A program made the position numbers and the translations under genes. A stretch of 9,828 bases of DNA from Verrucomicrobiales bacterium. Its GTDB lineage: Bacteria; Verrucomicrobiota; Verrucomicrobiia; Verrucomicrobiales; V1-33. Positions 6,313-9,828 of this stretch are shown one piece after another. Within the stretch, counting starts at the first letter, position 1, and each line of letters starts with the position of its first letter. The notes beneath the pieces are model-generated. The model had not been told where the DNA came from. It saw only the letters and a program-made list of their open reading frames with translations, and did not search any database. The DNA is taken from assembly GCA_023253495.1 (NCBI GenBank), contig JALRGF010000078.1, positions 1 through 9,828 of the forward strand, read 5' to 3'.

Positions 6313-8016
6313 ATGGCGCACATCATCACAGGCAGGCTGGTGGATTGTCTGGAGCGTAAGATTTTTCCGGCCCGGCTGGTGGTGGAAAACGACCGGCTGC
6401 TCGCGGTGGACCCGCTGCCCGAAGGCCCGGAAACCGACCGCCTGCCGTTTCTCCTGCCCGGGTTCATTGACGCCCACGTCCACATCGAAAGCTCGATGCT
6501 GATTCCCTCGGCCTTCGCCCGCCTCGCGGTGGTCCACGGCACGGTGGCCACCGTGAGCGATCCGCACGAAATTGCCAATGTCTGCGGAAAACAGGGGGTC
6601 GACTTCATGATCGAAAACGGCCGGACGGTGCCGTTCAAATTCTACTTCGGCGCGCCCAGTTGCGTGCCGGCCACCGTCTTCGAAACCGCCGGGGCCGAGC
6701 TCGACTGCCGGGCGGTCGAGGAACTCCTCGACCGGCCGGAAATCCTGTACCTGAGCGAAATGATGAATTTCCCGGGCGCGCTGCACGGCGACCCCGAGGT
6801 GCTTGGCAAGATCGAGGCCGCCCGCCAGAGGGGCAAGCCGGTCGACGGCCATGCTCCCGGCCTGCGCGGCGACGACATGCGCCGGTATGTGGCGCGCGGG
6901 ATTTCCACCGACCACGAATGCTTCACGCTCGCGGAAGCCAGGGAAAAGCTCGAGGCGGGCATGAAAATCATCATCCGGGAAGGCAGTGCGGCCCGCAATT
7001 TCGAGGCTCTCGCCGATCTGCTGCACGAGCACGCCGACCACCTGATGTTCGGCAGTGACGACATGCATCCGGACAGTCTGGTGGAAGGGCATATCGACCG
7101 CCTGTGCGCGCGGGCCGTGGCCCGGGGCATCGATATCTTCAACGTCCTGCGCGCCGCCTGCGTCAATCCGGTGCTTCATTACGGGCTGGAGGTCGGACAG
7201 CTCCGTCCGGGCGACCCGGCTGATTTCATCCTGGTCGAAGATCTGACCGGCTTCCGGGTCACCGAGACGTGGATCAACGGCTGCTGCGTCGCCCGCCACG
7301 GGCGCAGTCTGATCCCGGCGGTGGACCCGCAGGCGGAGGCATCAAGGCTGGCACGCGAGGTCAACCGGTTTTCCTGCGCACCGAAACAACCGTCCGATTT
7401 CCAATGTCCGGACGGCGGAGCGGCGGTCTACCCGCTGCCGGTCATCGAGGCACTGGACGGCCAGCTCATCACCGGCCGCCTGCCGCTCCAGCCGCGCCGG
7501 CTCGAGGGCCACTGGGTCGCCGACCCGGATCATGACATTCTCAAGATCGTGGTCGTCAACCGCTACCGGGAAGCTCCGGTCGCCGCCGCCTTCATCCGCA
7601 ATTTCGGCCTGAAAACCGGAGCCCTCGCCTCCTCGGTGGCCCACGATTCGCACAACATCGTGGCGGTGGGTGTGGATGACGAGTCGCTCTGCCGCACCGT
7701 TAATCTGGTTATCCGCGAACGGGGCGGCGTGAGCTGCGTGCGCGACGCGCTCGAATCGATTCTGCCCCTGCCCGTGGGTGGCCTGATGAGTGACGATGAC
7801 GGCTACCGGGTGGCCGCGGCCTACACGGCCATCGATCGTATGGCCAAGGAATCCGGCGCCACCCTGCAGGCCCCTTTCATGACGCTTTCCTTCATGGCCC
7901 TGCTGGTCATCCCGCATCTGAAGCTGAGCGACCTCGGGCTCTTCGACGGCGATGCCTTCCGCTTCCTGCATCCGCCCCTCACTCGTCCCCCCTCGCCCGC
8001 TGAATCCCTGACATGA
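6313..8016 (+). CDS. ade: Adenine deaminase
   Basis: This is a cytosolic, metal-dependent amidohydrolase converting adenine to hypoxanthine and ammonia (EC 3.5.4.2) in purine salvage. From the ATG at 6313 it has 567 residues, normal for bacterial Ade. The N-terminal composite beta domain leads into PGFIDAHVHIESSM with metal ligands His55 and His57. Then come SDPHEIANV at 82-90, LSEMMNFPG with Glu149, VDGHAPGL with His180, STDHECF with His201, REGSAARN at 222-229 and the key aspartates in GSDDMHPDSL (247-256). The C-terminal lobe typical of Ade includes VAHDSHNIVAVG at 442-453 and PFMTLSFMALLVIPHLKLSD at 521-540. An upstream in-frame ATG at 6262 would add 17 non-conserved residues and is rejected, since MAHIITGRLVD is the natural family start. 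There is no SD. The stop overlaps the next gene's start as ATGA, so the two are probably translationally coupled. No key residue is missing. Confidence 0.94.
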   Translation: MAHIITGRLVDCLERKIFPARLVVENDRLLAVDPLPEGPETDRLPFLLPGFIDAHVHIESSMLIPSAFARLAVVHGTVATVSDPHEIANVCGKQGVDFMIENGRTVPFKFYFGAPSCVPATVFETAGAELDCRAVEELLDRPEILYLSEMMNFPGALHGDPEVLGKIEAARQRGKPVDGHAPGLRGDDMRRYVARGISTDHECFTLAEAREKLEAGMKIIIREGSAARNFEALADLLHEHADHLMFGSDDMHPDSLVEGHIDRLCARAVARGIDIFNVLRAACVNPVLHYGLEVGQLRPGDPADFILVEDLTGFRVTETWINGCCVARHGRSLIPAVDPQAEASRLAREVNRFSCAPKQPSDFQCPDGGAAVYPLPVIEALDGQLITGRLPLQPRRLEGHWVADPDHDILKIVVVNRYREAPVAAAFIRNFGLKTGALASSVAHDSHNIVAVGVDDESLCRTVNLVIRERGGVSCVRDALESILPLPVGGLMSDDDGYRVAAAYTAIDRMAKESGATLQAPFMTLSFMALLVIPHLKLSDLGLFDGDAFRFLHPPLTRPPSPAESLT

Positions 8017-9824
8017 CCACACGCCGCCATCTCTTCGCACGGGCCTCCATCACGACTCACCTCCTCCCGATCTCCGCCCGCACCGCCGTCGCTTCGGCCG
8101 TCATTGCTTCGGCTGCGGCCGCCGCGCCCACCGTCTTCCGTTTCGACAACCCGGCGGACCGGCTGGCCGCGGCCACCGGCCCCGGCACGCTCGCCTATTT
8201 CGACGCGGAAGCCGTGGGATGGGGACCGTCCGAAACGCAGTTCGGCAAAGCCAGCACCTTCGGAGTGCCGGCCATCGGTGGCGTGGATCCCGACGTCATG
8301 GCTTTCCCGGCCTGCACCGCCGCCCAAGGGTATCTGCTCACGCACGCCGCCGCACCCAACGGGGCCTTCGGCGAGGGCGCCGGCAATTTTGTTTCCAATT
8401 ACACGCTCATCTTTGACATCTTTTACCCCGCGACCAGCGACGGGGTCTACCGGGCGTTCTTCCAGACCAATATCGGAAACTCGGATGACGCCGATTTTTT
8501 CCTGCTCAATGCCATCGGCGGCGGGCCGGGCATCAGCGGCAATTACCGCGGCACCGTGACCACCGGTGCCTGGCATCGCATCGCCCTGAGCCTGCGCGCC
8601 GCCCCCGGTGAAGGTCAGGTCCAGCGATACGTCGACGGCCAATTCGTCGGTGCCATCGGCACCACCGGCTCAGGTCTCGGCGAACGCTTCGCCCTCGGAC
8701 CGGAATTGCTGGTCCTCACTGACAACGATGGCGAAACCGCTCCGGGATTCCTCGCCAGCCTCGCGTTTTTCGACCGCGCCCTGAGCGGCCCGGAAATCGC
8801 CGCGCTCGGCGGACCCCACGCCGGAGGGACCACCGTGCCCGGCCCGGCCCCCGCCCCGCTCACCCCGAAAATGTCCCGCCACGTCGGCGCCATCGGCCAC
8901 CGCGGCGGCGCCTTCGGCAAAGCACCGGACAACACCCTGGCCGCGCTGCGCCTCGCGTTCGAGGACGGGGCCGCCGGCGTGGAGGTCGACACCCGCCTGA
9001 CCGCTGACGGCATCGCCGTCTGCTTCCACGACGAAACCCTGGAACGCACCACCAACGGCAGCGGAGCCGTGGCCGACACCACCCTGGCCCAGCTCAAGGC
9101 GCTGGATGCCGGCAGCAAATACGACCCCGCCTTCGCCGGTGAACGCGTTCCCACCCTCGTCGAAGCCATGAATGCCGCCAAGGGCAAGGGGATCCTCTAC
9201 CTCGACATCAAAACTCCGGGCCAGGCGGCCGAATTCCGGCGCGCCGTCACCGAAACAGATTTCCCCCTTGAGGACCTGTGGTTCTGGACTCCGGGCGACG
9301 AAGCCTACGCCGCGGAAATCCGTGCCCTCATCCCCGGAGCCAAGATTTTCTGGGGCGCTCCGGACGACGCGTGGCGCACCGACCCGGCCTATTTCGCCAA
9401 CCTGCGCGCCCTCGGGGTGGCCGGGTTCTCGTTCGCCACGACCACTCCCGATCTCAGCTTCTGCACCAAGGCCAAAAGCGAAGGTTTCATCGTCGAGGTC
9501 TTCACCATCCTGGATCCGGACGCCATGCGGTCCGTGGCGGCCGGCGGCGTCGATTTCATGGAAACCGACTTTCCGGACATCGTGCAGGCGCTGCAACCGG
9601 CCCGGACCGCCGCCGCCGGAAACCCCGTGCCCGCCAACGCCAGCGTCGTCAGCACCACCAGCACCGTGCTCCAATGGGTCCCCGGCAACCGCGCCACCGC
9701 CCACCTGTGGATCGAGGAGCCGGTACCGACCCGTGAGGACACCGAGCAGGCCAAGCGGTGGACCCACCTTTTCAACACCCACCCGCCCATCGAGGATCGC
9801 ATCGCTGCACTGCGGGAACTGTGA
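8013..9824 (+). CDS. Exported LamG/GDPD protein (glycerophosphodiester phosphodiesterase) with an anomalous C-terminus
   Basis: This 603-residue protein has three clear parts. Residues 1-39 are an export signal: TRRHLF near the start is Tat-like, followed by an Ala-rich stretch with a likely cleavage around AAAAAP. Residues ~40-270 form a LamG/concanavalin-like beta-sandwich, with WHRIALSL at 187-194, QRYVDGQFVG at 204-213 and DRALSGPEIAALGG at 254-267; a Pro-rich linker follows. Residues ~288-527 are a GDPD domain, which hydrolyses glycerophosphodiesters to glycerol 3-phosphate and an alcohol. It has GHRGG with catalytic His296, APDNT, GVEVDTRLTADG with metal ligands Glu324 and Asp326, FHDETLERTTNG with His339, and VPTLVEA. 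YLDIK at 396-400 has Asp where Glu is usual. The enzyme presumably acts outside the cytoplasm. The gene overlaps ade by ATGA. After the GDPD domain, ~536-560 resembles the start of an Fn3-like domain, but 561-603 resembles an M48 protease end, so the C-terminus is suspect. Confidence 0.87.
   Translation: MTTRRHLFARASITTHLLPISARTAVASAVIASAAAAAPTVFRFDNPADRLAAATGPGTLAYFDAEAVGWGPSETQFGKASTFGVPAIGGVDPDVMAFPACTAAQGYLLTHAAAPNGAFGEGAGNFVSNYTLIFDIFYPATSDGVYRAFFQTNIGNSDDADFFLLNAIGGGPGISGNYRGTVTTGAWHRIALSLRAAPGEGQVQRYVDGQFVGAIGTTGSGLGERFALGPELLVLTDNDGETAPGFLASLAFFDRALSGPEIAALGGPHAGGTTVPGPAPAPLTPKMSRHVGAIGHRGGAFGKAPDNTLAALRLAFEDGAAGVEVDTRLTADGIAVCFHDETLERTTNGSGAVADTTLAQLKALDAGSKYDPAFAGERVPTLVEAMNAAKGKGILYLDIKTPGQAAEFRRAVTETDFPLEDLWFWTPGDEAYAAEIRALIPGAKIFWGAPDDAWRTDPAYFANLRALGVAGFSFATTTPDLSFCTKAKSEGFIVEVFTILDPDAMRSVAAGGVDFMETDFPDIVQALQPARTAAAGNPVPANASVVSTTSTVLQWVPGNRATAHLWIEEPVPTREDTEQAKRWTHLFNTHPPIEDRIAALREL
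9693..9821 (+). other. M48/HtpX-like C-terminal segment joined in frame to the GDPD protein
   Basis: Residues 561-603 of the GDPD protein read ATAHLWIEEPV, a short hydrophilic spacer, then LFNTHPPIEDRIAALREL and stop. The last part matches the characteristic C-terminus of M48 metalloproteases (pattern LFxTHPPxEERIxxLR), and HLWIEEP fits the preceding hydrophobic-Asn/Glu-Pro segment of that family. No HEXXH zinc site or M48 membrane helices occur upstream, so this is not a working protease. It is either a fusion remnant or a mis-joined sequence. The match is from memory of the family, not from a search. Confidence 0.6.
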
Positions 9825-9828
9825 TACT

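Noticed and set aside
6043..7299. 418-residue minus-strand open frame opposite ade
   Set aside because: It is antisense to the fully conserved ade gene, and its composition is a high-GC shadow. Its reading through the tandem repeat is incidental.
8670..9782. 370-residue minus-strand open frame opposite the GDPD gene
   Set aside because: It is Gly/Val/Glu-rich shadow sequence with no recognisable motif, while the plus strand carries intact GDPD motifs.

Overview
The window is high-GC bacterial DNA, densely coding on both strands. The most likely source is Verrucomicrobiota, perhaps Opitutales, with Planctomycetota as the alternative. This rests on a Tat-type DUF1501 protein (a family greatly expanded in those phyla), an exported protein joining a LamG-like domain to a GDPD domain, and start sites that mostly lack a Shine-Dalgarno sequence. 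No rRNA, tRNA, CRISPR array, integrase or transposase was seen. Most of the window is ordinary chromosomal metabolism.

Layout, left to right. (1) Bases 1-1334, minus: a DUF1501 protein cut by the window edge about 20-30 residues before its usual end. (2) Bases 1335-1574: a divergent intergenic region with one clear ribosome binding site and an 8-bp inverted repeat. (3) Bases 1575-4088, plus: glucose-6-phosphate isomerase (pgi), then a shikimate dehydrogenase family protein (aroE-like), separated by a 72-base pyrimidine-rich leader. (4) Bases 4129-6010, minus: a two-gene operon converging on aroE. It is transcribed as a five-helix EamA/DMT-like membrane protein and then, 7 bases later, a PaaK-type acyl-CoA ligase. 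(5) Bases 6011-6312: a divergent control region with two adjacent copies of a 24-bp hairpin-forming repeat. (6) Bases 6313-9824, plus: adenine deaminase (ade), overlapping by ATGA with a large exported LamG/GDPD protein.

The genes form three unrelated-looking modules: central carbon and aromatic biosynthesis (pgi, aroE), acyl or aromatic acid activation with a possible transporter (paaK-like and DMT), and nucleobase plus phosphodiester breakdown (ade, GDPD).

The most unusual signal is at the right edge. The last ~43 residues of the GDPD protein look like the C-terminus of an M48/HtpX zinc metalloprotease, not like any part of a GDPD protein. The apparent junction is only about 120-135 bases from the window end. 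It is either a genuine fusion or recombination, or an assembly chimera at a contig end. Nothing else suggests an undescribed system.
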